Origin: Ascaphus truei
Lineage: Eukaryota; Chordata; Amphibia; Anura; Ascaphidae
Assembly (NCBI GenBank): GCA_036426205.1
Contig: CM071569.1
Coordinates: 6,082,765-6,146,764, forward strand
Length of the DNA: 64,000 bases
Direction of reading: 5' to 3'
The notes under the pieces are model-generated. The model was not told the DNA's origin. It searched no databases and saw only the letters and a program-made list of their open reading frames with translations. Positions 45,128-57,250 of this stretch are shown in pieces (the stretch's first letter is position 1; every line of letters begins with the position of its first letter). The position numbers were made by a program, and so were the translations under genes.

Positions 45128-45450
45128 AGCAGTGCGCAAAGTGGGGGGTGTGAAATTCGCTGCGCGGGGCTTACAGGGGCTCGCATGCTTCCCGAAGGCA
45201 TTTAAATTAATGCCGGGGAGAGCTGCAAATCCTCTGTAAACTTCTTCTTACCTTGATTCAGACGACTCCTGGTGCTGCGTCGCCATGGCAACACAGCGTC
45301 AAATGGCACCGCAGGGTCATGTGACATCACGTTGCCATGGCAAAGTGACGTCATGACACCGGGATGTCTGAGTCAAGGTAAGAAGGGGGGGCGCGAGGAG
45401 AGGGGGACAGTGGCAGGGGGGCGCAGGGGAAGAAGATTGCGTTCCCCTGT
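45128..45450. mobile_element. hAT-like MITE with internal palindrome
   Basis: The left end AGCAGTGCGCAAAGTGGGGG resembles the CAG-GGTGCGCAAA ends of hAT elements. The right end reverse-complements to ACAGGGGAACGCAA. The flanks GCTAAAGC and GTTAAAGC match at 7 of 8 bases, as an 8-bp hAT duplication would. Inside, CTTCTTACCTTGATTCAGAC pairs with GTCTGAGTCAAGGTAAGAAG, and GCCATGGCAA and TGACGTCA occur near the centre. Confidence 0.6.
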
Positions 45451-46559
45451 GTTAAAGCATTCTTAGTGAGTCCTGGTACCTACAGAGAGTTAAGGGGTTG
45501 CTTCCTCTTCCAGGCCTAGTAAGTAACTTATATCAAGTACAGTAGCTAATCATATGTAACCAATCTAATGCTCCAAATCACTTAGCTCAGTGGTTGGTTG
45601 TTTCAGTCCTTTTAGAAGGTATTGAAAAGTCCACCCTTTGGGGGATGATTTAGTTAAGTAAACCTTATCTTTTCCTGCCCAGCAGCAGGTGTGGGGACAA
45701 AGGTTATACAGTACATATTTGGGATCTGGATATTTAGATCAGATCATATTTTCTTCCCGCACTGAGGGGATCTCCAGGGCTCTCCTAGCCCTTTAAAAGG
45801 TTGGGCAACATTTCTTGTTTTCTGAGTTCGGGCGTCCCCCAGTATAGCGGTCCTTCAGACACTGCACTAGAAAGGAGTCCTGCCACAGTAGGGAGTAGGT
45901 TCTTCTCAGTAGGGGCTCCTGAAGGAGACCTGGGTGGGACTGCCAGGAATTGCAAGAAGAAGGTTCCAGCTCTGTCTTAGGCAGTAGAAAAAGAGCTGAT
46001 CTACCTGCAAATCTCATGGTTGAGGAAACCTAAGTGTATGCGTCTACGTGTAACTTCTGAAAACCTGTCCTGTTGCTGGCCTGAAAATTCAGACAACTCA
46101 AATAAAGTTTAATTAAAGTTCCTGGCGCCTTGTCCTATTATTGCTCACATACCAGTCCTGCGTGAGATTCCAGAACCCTGAGTTGGAAGGTAAAACCGCT
46201 GAGCCTCACACACACACACATTGGGACTGTTTTGGTGTGGCCTCTCTACAATTGGCTGGGGGTAGAGGTGTTACATGTGTAACACACTTTTCCCCACACC
46301 CTGGGAGATGTGTGGCTATGGTGATTGTGTGTGTGCAATACCTGTGGTGCACAGGAGATCTGAGCCTCCACCGCTGGGAACCTGGGGTACACCTGATTCG
46401 ATGCTCGGTACCAGCCCCACCACCTCGGCCACGCACGGCCGTACCCTCCAATACTTTGTTCCCTTCCTTGGAGTCACAGTCCCCAAAGTACCGAGGGGCC
46501 CTTGGGCACCCAACCACCCTGATGTCCCCAAAGTGTGGTACAGCGCTGCCCACTAAGTG
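45451..46559. other. Unassigned; frames without domain support
   Basis: Overlapping frames of 170-181 codons on both strands (46141-46751) share the same DNA. They lack known domains and extend into the dispersed repeat, so I do not call a gene. Confidence 0.35.
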
Positions 46560-46990
46560 TTGGTTGGTGCAAGTGATGGGAGGAGGTACCTGCTGGGTGA
46601 CTCCAGACCCGGGCGTGCTGATGTCACAGATGGGATCCACGGATCCGGAGTAGATAACCGCAAAGCCTCCGCTTCTACGTTGGGTGGGTCTTGCGTGGAG
46701 TCTACCACCTTTAAGAGTCTTTGTGGTAGCAGGTGTCTGGTACCAGACCACCTGAGGACAGGATGCAGCCGCGTCCTGTCTGTGTCCCTCACTCTAATGC
46801 TACAGGGGCAGTGTCCCTATCTAGGGGCCTGTCCCTGTAGCACCGACAAGCTGAGGGGAGTCGGGGCCTAGCTGGGGCCTACTAGGGGGTATTTGGCCTA
46901 GTGCAGGTGCCACTGACACATGCACACACAACCTACCCCTTCCGTGTCACAGCTCCAACTGGCGTGGTCCTCAGCACGCCAAATGTATCT
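46560..46990. repeat. Dispersed repeat family, copy 2
   Basis: It is homologous in order and orientation to 41550-41960: GGTACCTGCTGGGTGACTCC, CACAGATGGGATCC, GTGTCCCTATCTAGGGGCC and GGCCTAGTGCAGG. The CpG-rich promoter-like segment of copy 1 is absent here. Confidence 0.55.
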
Positions 46991-48104
46991 ATCTGGCCAA
47001 AGTACACCAACACAAAAATACTAGGAATAGCAGCAGGTATTACTGCTTACCCACTAAGTGGGTTTTGTTCGCTTTTTGAAAAATAAAATAATTTACCCTT
47101 CACCTGGCTACACAAAATCTGTAGGTGAACCTATACTTGCTACCACAGGAGCATTACGGATGGACATATCATCTATATATGTATCCAATAGTGGCTCTGT
47201 TGAGACCTTTTATGTTGTATAGTCAAACATTATTTTAACATAAACTAATAAAAGTTACATATTAATTGAATAATCAATACACGGCGGGGAGTGCTACACT
47301 AGGGGCCTTCTTTCTCAACCTATGTCTCTTCATAGGCACCCCTTCCCTACATGCTTTAGCCCCAGCACCCCTACATCTCTGTAGACAGTAACAAGAGTGT
47401 TCACTCTCCCCCTCCCCCTATTCCTACCTTACACCAGTCCACTGATTTAAAGGAGCTGTTAACTATCTAGCAACGTAACATGATTTAGTACATGTAGACC
47501 TAAACATTGAATTGATGCCAGCAATGCATTATTTTAAACAGTATTATTCCCTGTTTAGCGGTTCCCTTTAAAAGCCTAACCTTTTCCCAAAGATAAAATC
47601 CAGGAGCGATTATGGAGACAAAGAGACGAAGAGAAAACGGAATGGTTTGAAATGAAGCGGATGAGTAGTGAGGTGAATCCCTGACAGTTCTGCAGAGCTC
47701 TGTGTTTCTGGAAATCATTTGTCAGCTGTATGTTCAGCGATTACTGAGCAATCAAACATTGGCAGAATAGATTCGCCAGTACATTCACCTCAGTGTGAAT
47801 ACAGCGGTGCTACAGGTGAACCGAAAACACGCAGGGGTCCATTCATCAAAGGGTTCTGGCTGCAACACTGGGGGGTGGGGGGTGGAGGGTGGTGAGGGGA
47901 GAGGGAAGGCACTCATTTCATCAAACGGAAAATCCCATAGAAAGCAAAGAGATGTTTTCCTGTGATAAATGCATTTTGTTTGCAACTGTTTTCCTTCAAT
48001 GGCCCTTATTCTGTAAAGTGTGAAAGTGTCGGTTTGGCGCTATCTCATCGAAAGTCCCACTGAGTTCAAAAGGGCATTCTGTATGATACCCAATAAGTGT
48101 CAAT
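46991..48104. other. Unassigned, possible MITE ends near 47835 and 48000
   Basis: GGGGTCCATTCATCAAAGGG (47835) and GGCCCTTATTCTGTAAAGTG (48001) resemble the TIR starts of the elements at 48105 and 57876, but no matching opposite ends were found. 47860-47910 is G-rich. Confidence 0.35.
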
Positions 48105-48376
48105 GGGGGCTATGCACTAAGCTCAATGGGTTTGCGTTCTGATGTTCCAAAAAAGCAGGATCGTTAAAAAGTGAGGCCGGGGACGCGATTCACTAAGGCC
48201 TTGAACCTATTTTTTAACGTACCTGCTCAAAATAGCTCAAAACACTAGCGTTCTTAACCTTTACGTACGCCAGCTGATAGCCGCATGTAACATTTGCATG
48301 GAGATTTGCTATCTCCATGCAAGACTGTTACTGACGATCGTACACTAAATAAATACATTTTAATAATAGTGTACAT

Positions 48377-48617
48377 GAGCAGGGGTCTCAGGACCTGAAC
48401 CGCATTGGTTTCAGGTCCGAGGACCCCCTACTTCAGGAGATACAGGCCCCATTATGGGGTGCCGGTATCCCCTGCACTTTAAAGCTCCCGCGTCACGTGA
48501 CCGGGACATTTAAATTCTGCAGGGGATACCGGCACCCCATAAAGGGGCCTAAATCTCCTGAAGTAGGGGGGCCCCGAGGCTGAAACCAATGCGGTTCAGC
48601 TCAGGAGACCCCCTGCA
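48377..48617. repeat. Palindromic module i, centre GTCACGTGAC
   Basis: The arms GAGCAGGGGTCTCAGG and CAGGAGACCCCCTGC pair, as do GCCGGTATCCCCTGCA and TGCAGGGGATACCGGC. The centre holds GTCACGTGAC at 48492-48501. Total about 241 bases. Confidence 0.8.
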
Positions 48618-48725
48618 CATCTACACTAGTATTAAAACACACAGAACAATAAACAATAATTCATTACCGTAGCGGCTATCCGCTATGGCAATGAAGCAGC
48701 TTTAAGACATTTAATATAGTGTGGG

Positions 48726-48977
48726 GAGCAGGGGGTCCCTGAGCTGAACCGCATTGATTTTTGCCTCAGAGATCCCCTGCTTCCGAGTTACAGGCCCCGG
48801 TATGGGGCATCGGGTGCCAGTGTCGCCGGCATCTTTATAGCGTCCAAAACGCGACGTGGGCTCTATAAAGATGGCGGTGACACTGGCACCGATGCCCCAA
48901 ACCGGGGCCTGTAACTCGGGAAGCAGGGGGTCTCTGAGGCAGAAATCAATGCGGTTCAGCTAAGGGGACCCTGCTCC
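48726..48977. repeat. Palindromic module ii
   Basis: The arms GAGCAGGGGGTCCCTGAG and GGGGACCCTGCTC pair, and the inner arms ATCTTTATAG and CTATAAAGAT pair near the centre. It has the same outer motifs as module i, but the CACGTG core is replaced by AACGCGACGTGGGC. Confidence 0.8.
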
Positions 48978-49619
48978 TGCACACTATTAATAAAAATACA
49001 TTAAAGCAGCTTCATTACCTTAGTGGCTATCCGATAAGGCAATGTAGGGGTTAAGGCCCATTAGCATGTTTATTTTGGACAATTGCCCCCAATAAACATA
49101 GCAATATACAACACAACCTAACACATACAGTACTGTAATGGGCAAAAAAACTATATCCCATATGGAATAATGTCATTTGCCCATTTAAATACATATAATA
49201 ACATAAATACCGTCAATATATATTACACTTACCTTTTACAGGCACCACGATGAAGGTCGTCTTATCTTCATCTGCCCATGCCGTCGATGCAGCAAAACAT
49301 GACAGAAAAAAATAGCCAATTTAATGTCCCCTAACCCTTAATCCATAGCGGTTATTAACCGCTACAGTCATTAAGGGGTTAACCCACCCTCACCCACCAC
49401 TCGGGAGGCCTACATACCCTCCCCCACTAACCCCCCACCCCGTGAGGCCTAACCACCCTCACCCACTACCCAGCCGGGAGGCCTACCCACATACCCTTGG
49501 GGCCAAAACCCCCTTCCCCCACCCCCAGTACCCACAATAAAAACAATACACTGCCCCACAATAAACATCATTCTATTTATTAAATACATAACCCACCCCC
49601 TGTGCCCCCCCCATAAATA

Positions 49620-50120
49620 CATGATTTATTATTTTACATACAGGGTTAATACCCCAGGCCCACGGGAGTCCTCTCACAGACCTACAGGTGACCAGCATCA
49701 TGTTTCACACAGGGTCTGGAGGCCTGTTGGTGGGTCCCGCCAGGTGCCATGGTCCACCAGGTGGTCTCCGTGGGTCACCGTGGGCCACAATGGGGTCTCC
49801 ACGGTAGGCCCGTGGATGTCTGGTGGGCCCCGGGTCAGACCCACAGGTGTCTGAGGGGCCTCGGGTGGTTCCCACAGGGGTCTGGGGACCCACGGGTGGT
49901 TCCTACGGGTCCGTGGTGCCCCCACAGATGTGGGGCCACCAGTTCTTCCCCGCAGGTGTCCCCCGTGGACCCCTCAGCCTGGTACCTGTGAGAAGCCCGA
50001 GGATACCTCAGGTGGTCTCCAGAGGTCCCCTGCAAACCAAAAGGGGACACCCGCGCGACCCCAGGGCTCCCTCGGGGACCGCTGCGTGGTCAGCCGAGGA
50101 CACCCGCCGGCCTGTTGTAT
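49620..50120. repeat. GC-rich imperfect tandem module, forward copy
   Basis: After ATGATTTATTATTTTACATA and TTAATACCCCAGGCC, repeated phrases such as GGTGTCTGGGGACCC, CACGGGTGGTTCC and AGGTGGTCTCC run with irregular 18-45 base spacing. A reverse-complement copy lies at 61610-62095. Confidence 0.75.
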
Positions 50121-50453
50121 GGGTTTTGCGCAGGCAAAAATGTAAAGCAATAATTTTTTCTAAGTCCAGCTTTTTTTGCATCTACCTTGAGCTGACGTGT
50201 TCTGATCAACGCAACTTTTGCGTACGCTAAGGTTGCGTTGCTTAGTGCATCCCGCTTAAGGTCAGAATTTAACGCAAACAGGGTTACGTACGAGCAAAGT
50301 TGGACTTTGAAAAAATTCCTGAAAAAAGTCAGTTTTAGAGCGCAAAGTGCCTGTTTGCGTTGCTTAGTGCATCGGGTTCAGCGCAACATCACGTTCTAAG
50401 AGCACTTTACGCTCTAAAAGTGACTTAACGGAGCTTAGTGCATGACCCCCAAT

Positions 50454-52364
50454 ATCTTTAAAACTTCATAGACCGTAATCTACTTACTTTGTATCTGCTG
50501 CTATATTTTGCCAAAATATATTTATTAAAGATGGTTGAGTTCAGAGGGGAAAAATCCGAGCCTTCAGGTTCCGACCTGCCACGGTTTGGATTGGTTCAAA
50601 ATTCGGCCTGGCCCAATGGGCCCAAAGCCACAGTGGAAACAGAGCAAAACCATGTTTCCGTTTCTGGCTGGACAGAAATGTGGAGGAAACACTTGTTCTC
50701 ATGGCATTTCCCTTCTTAACCCGTTCACTGCTCCCCCTGCCCATGGAGCACTGTAGGAGGTTCTGATAGGCAGTTAACACCTCCTCCTTCCTTCCCCAAC
50801 GGTGGAACCCACACATGCACTACATGGGGTGGGAACTCCTATTCTTAGCATGGCATATTGTTATATTACTTTAATTGTATACACATGCAGATGTAGCCAC
50901 CATCACATTTCCAGTTGACAGGGTGTATGGATGTTTCAGTCTGCAGATAATGCAGACCATTCTCATTCTGCATATAGGAGACGTGTGCAGAAGTACGCAA
51001 TGGAGACCGTTTTAAGGTGAAACTAAAATAAAGCTTTATTGCGCCTGTTCCTTTAACACGGTAAAACATTAAAAATAAACAAAATAAAGGCCTACTCCGC
51101 TTTGGAGATGATCTACACCTTTACTCCAGCCCTCTCTAACTGGGTGGGTAGCTAAGCTAGTTATCACCCCCAAACATATATACAGTAACCTTTAGCCTCC
51201 TGCAGCCGTTTCAGCGCAACTTTGAAAACCGCGGGCAGATGCAGTGTTTGATGCGGCATGTTCCGGTATTTAAAGCCGCGGCCGCGTGCATTGTACAGTA
51301 TTAGCGCTGTGCTTATTTAATTGTTTTCAACTGTTTTCAACTGTTTTCAACATTACAGTCTCACAGTTATGTGAGGTCTGTATTAGAGGTTCACAAGCAA
51401 GCTACTGTAACATTATGGGCGGTGTGCTGTATACAAAGTTTCACTGATAACTACAGTACTATTAGTGCTGTCTCGGCATGAATGCGGGATGAACGCTGTG
51501 AAGTGCGTGGCATTCGAAAAAAAATACCCAAACAAACCGGAGATGTTGGAGAATAAAAGGGGCCGTGACAGTACATATAGAAAAAGGGCTGCATAGCCTG
51601 AAATGCGTCAGAGTGTGTTCTGTCTCCCCCCCGTTTATACCATGTACTAATAAATTCATATTTTTAACCCTTCACTGCTGGTGCTGGCCCCATCCTTCAG
51701 CTGTGCTCCGCTGCAATCTTTGGATTTCAAGCTTTTGTACATATAGATATACAACAGTCCAAGAAGAAAGTCTCTTATCTGTTTGTTGTAGCTGTAGGGG
51801 AAGGCCTCTCTGCTCTCCTGGGTCAGCACCTTTGTGTGCTGTGGCAATGTCTGTGTCCAGGTATAGAGTTCTTGTCCCCTTGTCTTACTATCAACATACA
51901 GTCCTTCTGCAGCTCAAGACATATGTTCCTCTGGTCAGCCCTAGTTGTGGGCTAAGGAAAATCTTCTTCCTGTTTCTCAGAGCAGGCTTTTTTTTAACAT
52001 AGTCTTAATCAGCCAGGTGGAGTCTGGTTGATTGCCTGTGCAATTAACCAGCACACTGCTGAATTTAGAGACAGTTTTTCTCAACAGTGATAAGTCCCTG
52101 TTACACTGCGTTTACATCTTCCAGGTGTGAGGTGCTCTGTGTAAATAATTCAGATAACAAGTTTTAGACGTGCTGCTGGCATAAATGGGTGCGCCAGTTG
52201 TTTTTCTATCACGTTATGGAACAAATAGCATCCTCTTGATGTACAGTGTTACAAGCAGAATGAGTACAGCAAAGCACCAGAGTTACAGTATCAATTAAAA
52301 CATTATTCCCATACATAGGCATATACAGTATATTTATGTACTGTATGTATGTAGTAGGCAAATA
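50454..52364. other. Unassigned, one short tandem repeat
   Basis: A 10-base unit CTGTTTTCAA is repeated three times at about 51321-51350. No supported gene. A GAAATGCGTCAG at 51600 weakly resembles the GAAACGCGT family. Confidence 0.35.
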
Positions 52365-53690
52365 TGGCTAATAGCACGGTTGCCCATTTGTTTTGAAAAC
52401 AAAATAAATACACAATTAAATAACATGTACGTAACAGAATAATACATTAGACAGTAGGCAATAACCCTATTGATTGTCACTATCATTATCTATGCTTACC
52501 ATAGAAGATTGAAGATCTACTCACAGGGGCCTCCTCTGCAAGAGACAGAGGATCGTTGACTTCTTTGCATCATACTGATGAGGATCATTGCGCCGTGGGG
52601 CAAAAGTTGGTGTCACAATTGTATGAGGATGAATCTTCATCTCGGCAAAGGTAAGAAACACATTGATTGTATTGTATTTAATTGTATTTTTTTTAGGTTG
52701 CCCATTGATTGGCAGATTATATATCTATGTCGCTTTGAGGGCATAGCTAATCAAAGTGACAATAAATTTATTTTTTGGAAAATGTTTATTTTGATTTATT
52801 TGTAATGTATTTTGTTTTATTAATGTTTTTTTTTTTTAGATTGTCCATTCATTACCATTGTGGCTATCTGTGCCCCCATGGTGGGCATAGATAATCAGTG
52901 TGAAAATCAATGGGTTTATTTCCTACTGTGTCATCTGTTGTACAATTATGTCAATGTGATTTTATTGTGTATTTAATTTTGTTTTGAAAACAAATGGGCA
53001 AACAGGTTATAAGCCACATTTGGCTACTAGAGCTTTTGTCCATTTGTATATGTGGTGATAGGGGTAGAGGTTGTGAGGGATTGGGGTAATTGCCCTGGAG
53101 ATGGTGGTTAGGCCTCCCAGGTGGATAATTACTTTAGAGGTTACTAATCACTAAGGTAGTTAAGGGGTTAGTGGTCGGTAGTTAGTGTTTTTATTTGAAT
53201 GTTTCTGCCAACTGAGGATGAGGACCGAATAAGAGGACAGCCTCCATCCTGGCAGGATAAATACAACTTTATGTACTATTTGTTGGTTGGCTAATGTTTT
53301 ATTTTCAATAGCCAACTGCACTATTATCCAGATCTGTATAATAGTCCTTTGGCCCATTACAGTGTGTGTTGGGGGGGGGGGGGGGGTTGTTGGGTGGCCA
53401 TTGCTTGCCAATGTGGCTATCTGTGACCCGTTGAGGGCATTCCACAGTGACAATCAATGGATTAAATGGCTAGAGTATTTTTTTTGTAATGTGTTTTATG
53501 TTTTATTGTATTTTATTGTATTGCACTGTAATGATTATTTTAATGGGTAAAAGATCTATTATCCATCTTTGGCAAATAGCACTTTTGCCCATTCCTGTAT
53601 GGTGTTAGTGGTTGAGGAGGTGGGTGAAATGGGTAGTTGCCCCAGGGAGGGTGGTTAGGCCTCGCGGTAGGGGTTAACCCCTGCATTACC
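52365..53690. repeat. Amphibian-type dispersed module with inverted arms
   Basis: TTTGTTTTGAAAACAAAATA with flanking GCACGGTTGCCCA at 52370-52420 is inverted at 52970-53000 (TTTTGTTTTGAAAACAAATG). The phrase GTGGCTATCTGTG followed by GGGCAT and TCAATGG recurs at about 52860 and 53412. A related version is near 52720. It also has GGTGGTTAGGCCTCCC and the CTATTATCCAGATCTG block shared with 10.2 and 61.5 kb. A G run of about 16 lies near 53373. Confidence 0.55.
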
Positions 53691-54048
53691 TTAGCGGTTG
53701 GCATGCGCTGCAGAGACAAGAACCGCCCCTCAGTGCTGCCGGGTCTGCTTGCTGCCTTTGCCGCCGCGTTGCGTGACCAGATTTTTCTGAAGACAGTAAA
53801 ACTGTCTTCAGAACTGGCGATGGAGCGCTGGCCATGCCCCCGGCAGTTCAGCCAATGAGGGCAAATCTGCCGGGTGATGTCATGGCCGTGCCCCCTGCCA
53901 CACCCCCGCCACGCCCCCTCCCCCCGTCTTTCCTCCTGCAGCTCTGCACAGACCGAGGATCACAGCTGCAAGCACCGCCAGCCTGGCAGGCTCACGTGCA
54001 GCACCGATACTGGGGCCATAGCCTTAGGCTAGCTAGGAGCAGGATCTA
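53691..54048. other. GC-rich CpG segment
   Basis: Follows TTACCTTAGCGGTT and ends near CCTTAGGCTAGC. It contains CTGAAGACAGTAAAACTGTCTTCAG (a 10-bp stem, 53789-53813) and GCCACGCCCCC boxes. It may be a TTA-flanked insertion, but I cannot match the ends. Confidence 0.35.
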
Positions 54049-54804
54049 GTAGTCGAGACGCAACATTATCATGGTGTCCATTTGAATTTGTGTTCACATT
54101 AACGTAGCATTAGAATCTGCATTGAATATATGAAACATGAATGAACTGTGTGACATCTAATGAAAATACTAAGGAGTAAAATACCTAAGGGGTCACATAG
54201 CGTTAATTGTGTCTGCATACAAGGTATGACAATAACATGATTGCTTTTCATTTGCAATCCTGCACTTTTCCTTCCTTCTCTATTCTAGAAGGGTCTCCCC
54301 TATTTTGTTCTTTGCGCACAGAAATAGGCTAAACTTCTATTAACATGAGTTCCAAAAGCTTACACCTCATTATTAACTCCTTTAGCACGGACGGAGTTAA
54401 AGAGGTTTAGAGAAGAGACTGGGGTAAATGATCCCCCAAATGACGAATGCTGCAGAGTTTTTTGATCCCGAAGTATGTGTGGTACTTCAATTTTACTAAT
54501 CCATCCTGGTTTGAAATCAGAGCTGTGATGTAAGTAACGGAACCAAGTCTGGCAACTTGGACCCCTATTGTGGGGAATTGCCTAGCGGTGTAGTGTCAAT
54601 AAGTAAGAGAGGGATGACCGTGGGAGGTCTCACGAGCGGCACCGGACCCCTGTCTATTAAAGTCCCGCATGTGCAGCAAATTCTCCTGGGGGCAACTCCG
54701 TCAATGAGGAAACTTAAAATTCACTTACTGCATCTTGCAGCTCCATCCGGGTTGGCGTGCTCCTGCTGTGTAGACTGTCAGGGAGAAACCTCTCACTGAA
54801 GAGA
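54049..54804. other. Unassigned spacer
   Basis: No supported gene. The 80-codon frame at 54557-54799 has no recognisable domain. Confidence 0.35.
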
Positions 54805-55029
54805 GAAAGTCAGCGGGCACCACGAAGCAAAAATTCGGAGGCTGGACTTTGACTTTGTCAAAAAGCCCTCCAGGTGTGAAACGCGTTAGAGGTTATTCGG
54901 GGAGGGTGGGGGGGGGGGGGGTACGGTTATCCCTTTTAAATCCATTTTTTGCCAATGGCTCAATAAACTTTTTTCATACTTCAGCACAGTCCAGCCTCCA
55001 ATTTTGCTTCGTGATGCCCGCTGACTTTC
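54805..55029. mobile_element. 225-bp hairpin element with GAAACGCGT core
   Basis: The ends are inverted over about 43 bases: GAAAGTCAGCGGGCACCACG with AGGCTGGACT, against AGTCCAGCCT with CGTGATGCCCGCTGACTTTC. Inside lie TTGTCAAAAAGCCCTCCAGG and GAAACGCGTTAG (54878-54889), a G run, and CAATAAA (54961). There is no target duplication that I can see. Confidence 0.7.
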
Positions 55030-55859
55030 TTGATTGATGGAAATCAGGCTTACTACTATTTATTTTTAATGACTATCAAGCCATTTTTTATTTTTATACA
55101 TACTATAACCTCTTCTATTTTTAATATTCTCTCTTTTCTGGGTTACTGTACACCCGAGTGTATGAATACGGACGTCATATTTTATGTTTTTCTCCCGCTA
55201 CTCTGACATAAAAGCAGACGTATGTCACCTGCTCCTTCTGTATTTTATTCAGCCTTGTGGAATTGTCCTTCTGAATGTCCTAGAAACGGTAGTAATTAAA
55301 TCCTCTCTTTTGTTGTATAAACCTTTGAATTCTTCAAGGGATAAAAGTGAAGCAAAAAAGGATTGCATTTGTCACAGTCCTCCTGTTGTGAAAGTCTTCT
55401 CCAACATCAAAAATATAACATGACATGCTTTCATATTATGACATCAATCATATTTGCTTTTTGTCTTTTTAAGCTGGCCATCTTTTTTAGCTCCCCCCCC
55501 TTATTTTTACAGGATGGGATCTAGGGTGTCCCCAGAGCTGATCCGCCCTTTTGTCATCTACACCGACCCATTGGTTTTCAAGATACTTATTGGTGAAGGC
55601 ACCAGTGGTTCAGACCCCTCTAGGGGAAACAAAATGGTGGTTTATATCACTCGCATCATGCGTTCCTATTGACCGGCGTGTGATTTTAAAACTGGAGAGT
55701 AATGCAGGTACTTTTGACGGTAAGTACCTTGGTTTCTGGAGGGAGAGGGGTGTCCGCAGAGTTGAAGATAACGCGGTTCAGAAAAGGTTTTTAGGTAAGG
55801 GGATTGCTGCTTTAAATATCCTAATCCTCCCAGTTTACAGGTTTCTGTCTAAGCCAAAA
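55030..55859. other. Unassigned spacer
   Basis: Frames at 55184-55423 and 55454-55886 have no known domains. A possible dispersed repeat starts near 55510, but no second copy is in the window. Confidence 0.35.
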
Positions 55860-56235
55860 GAGGTCGAGGAAAGAAAAAGAAAATAAAGGATTCGGAAGGA
55901 GAGAAAGAGATGGAAGGAAAGAAAAATGGAGGGAGGGGACGGGGGAGAGAGAGAGGGGGATAGAAAGGGGAGAGAGAGAGAGAGAGAGAGAGGGGGGGTA
56001 AGAGAAAGGGGTGGAGAGGGAGAGAGAGAGTGGGGGAGGGAGGGGGAGAGAGAGAGGAGAGAGATTGAGAGAGCGGGAGAGAGAGAGAGAGAGGGAGAGA
56101 GGGGTAGACATAGCGGGAAAGAAAGAAGGAGGAAGAGAGAGAGAGGGAGAGAGAGAGGGAGAGAGGGGTAGACATAGCGGGAAAGAAAGAAGGAGGAAGA
56201 GAGAGAGAGGGGGAGAGAGAGATGTGAAAGAGAGA
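55860..56235. repeat. GA-rich array with a 64-bp duplication
   Basis: GAGAGAGA and GGGAGAGA tracts run throughout. GGGGTAGACATAGCGGGAAA occurs at 56101 and 56165, marking a 64-base tandem duplication. The Ser/Pro/Leu-rich minus-strand frames here are repeat translations. Confidence 0.9.
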
Positions 56236-57250
56236 AAATATCAATGGTCTGTATTTGCAAATAGATCTTTTTTTACCATTGGAAATTGATAGAACTTTTC
56301 TCCAATGTTTAATATATGGTAAACATTATTACTTATTATAATATTAATGACAAGGTCTATTGTCTATACACATGTATTTAATAAAGCCTTCAATCCCCAT
56401 AAATACATTGTGACACACAGTTTAGAGGGAGAGTTGTTCATTACAGGGGTAATCCAGCCAGACAGAGGCTGATGGGACCATATGGTGCCTCAGTCCCAGC
56501 CTCTAGGTCTAATGGACCCAGGGGAGCATTTTTTTTAAACCACTCACCCTTGAAAACACAACCTGCATGAAACATTTATTACTGACGTTGTACCAGTGAG
56601 GGAAACTCAGTAATGTGATGGGTACTGGCCAAATAGGCACCTATCTCCACAATGCTTCATCAAAAACCCTTTTCTGGCTCATTTTACCTATGGTAATTTG
56701 TATTGTCAACTGCAATTGCAGGCGGTTCAGCCTTTTACATGTAGCGTTGTGTTAGAATTGGTGATTACGGCTCTGTTTTACTCTGCCAGACTGCAAAACG
56801 ACTATGTTTCAACTAATGTCCATGAACGCCATATGGCTTGTACCAGTTATTGATTTGATTTTTTCATTGGAAATGGATACCATTGCTGCCTCGTGGCTTA
56901 GCTGCTAACAGCTGTGTGTGCCTACAGGTTCAATTCGTAGCTGTCTATATTCCTAGCATGCATGAGGGATTTCATGCACTGGCTGAAATGGTATCACAAA
57001 AATGTAACAGATTTTCCTTACATTGAAACGTTAAATCAGACCAGCTTTCAAATTAAATAAATACAACTTGTTGACTCAATGAGTGACAAAAGATAGTTCC
57101 TTTAATAAGTGTAACCCACCTTGTCTATGTATGGTGGCAAGAAAAAGTTTGTGAAACCCAATGATATTTACGGAAATTCCGTCGTTTTTCCATGATAACT
57201 TTCTTTAATCAAAATCAGTCTTTTCTTAAATATCCAATAGGGTTTATATT
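56236..57250. other. Unassigned spacer
   Basis: AT-rich, no supported gene or named repeat. Confidence 0.4.

Larger units (their letters stand above)
48105..50450. mobile_element. 2346-bp TIR element with AAT target duplication
   Basis: The left end GGGGGCTATGCACTAAGCTC and the right end (reverse complement GGGGGTCATGCACTAAGCTC) match at 18 of 20 positions. AAT flanks both sides (48102-48104 and 50451-50453). Subterminal copies of GCGTTGCTTAGTGCATC occur near 50232 and 50355. The body contains two palindromic modules, a GGGGTTAACC palindrome and a GC-rich imperfect tandem region. No transposase frame. A 3-bp duplication is compatible with PIF/Harbinger, but the superfamily is not assigned. 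Confidence 0.7.

Noticed and set aside
46141..46751. 170- and 181-codon frames on opposite strands
   Set aside because: Mutually overlapping, no domain, partly within a dispersed repeat.
49621..50230. Frames of 60-135 codons on both strands
   Set aside because: By-products of the GC-rich tandem module, which also has a reverse copy at 61.6 kb with different frames.
51600..51611. GAAATGCGTCAG as a seventh hammerhead-like motif
   Set aside because: There is no TTGnnAAA box and no stem before it, and the CpG core differs. Probably chance or too decayed.
53691..54048. Fourth TTA-flanked MITE
   Set aside because: TTA occurs near both sides, but the terminal sequences do not pair.
55821..56289. 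Ser/Leu/Pro-rich and Arg/Glu-rich frames
   Set aside because: Translation of the GA-rich array.
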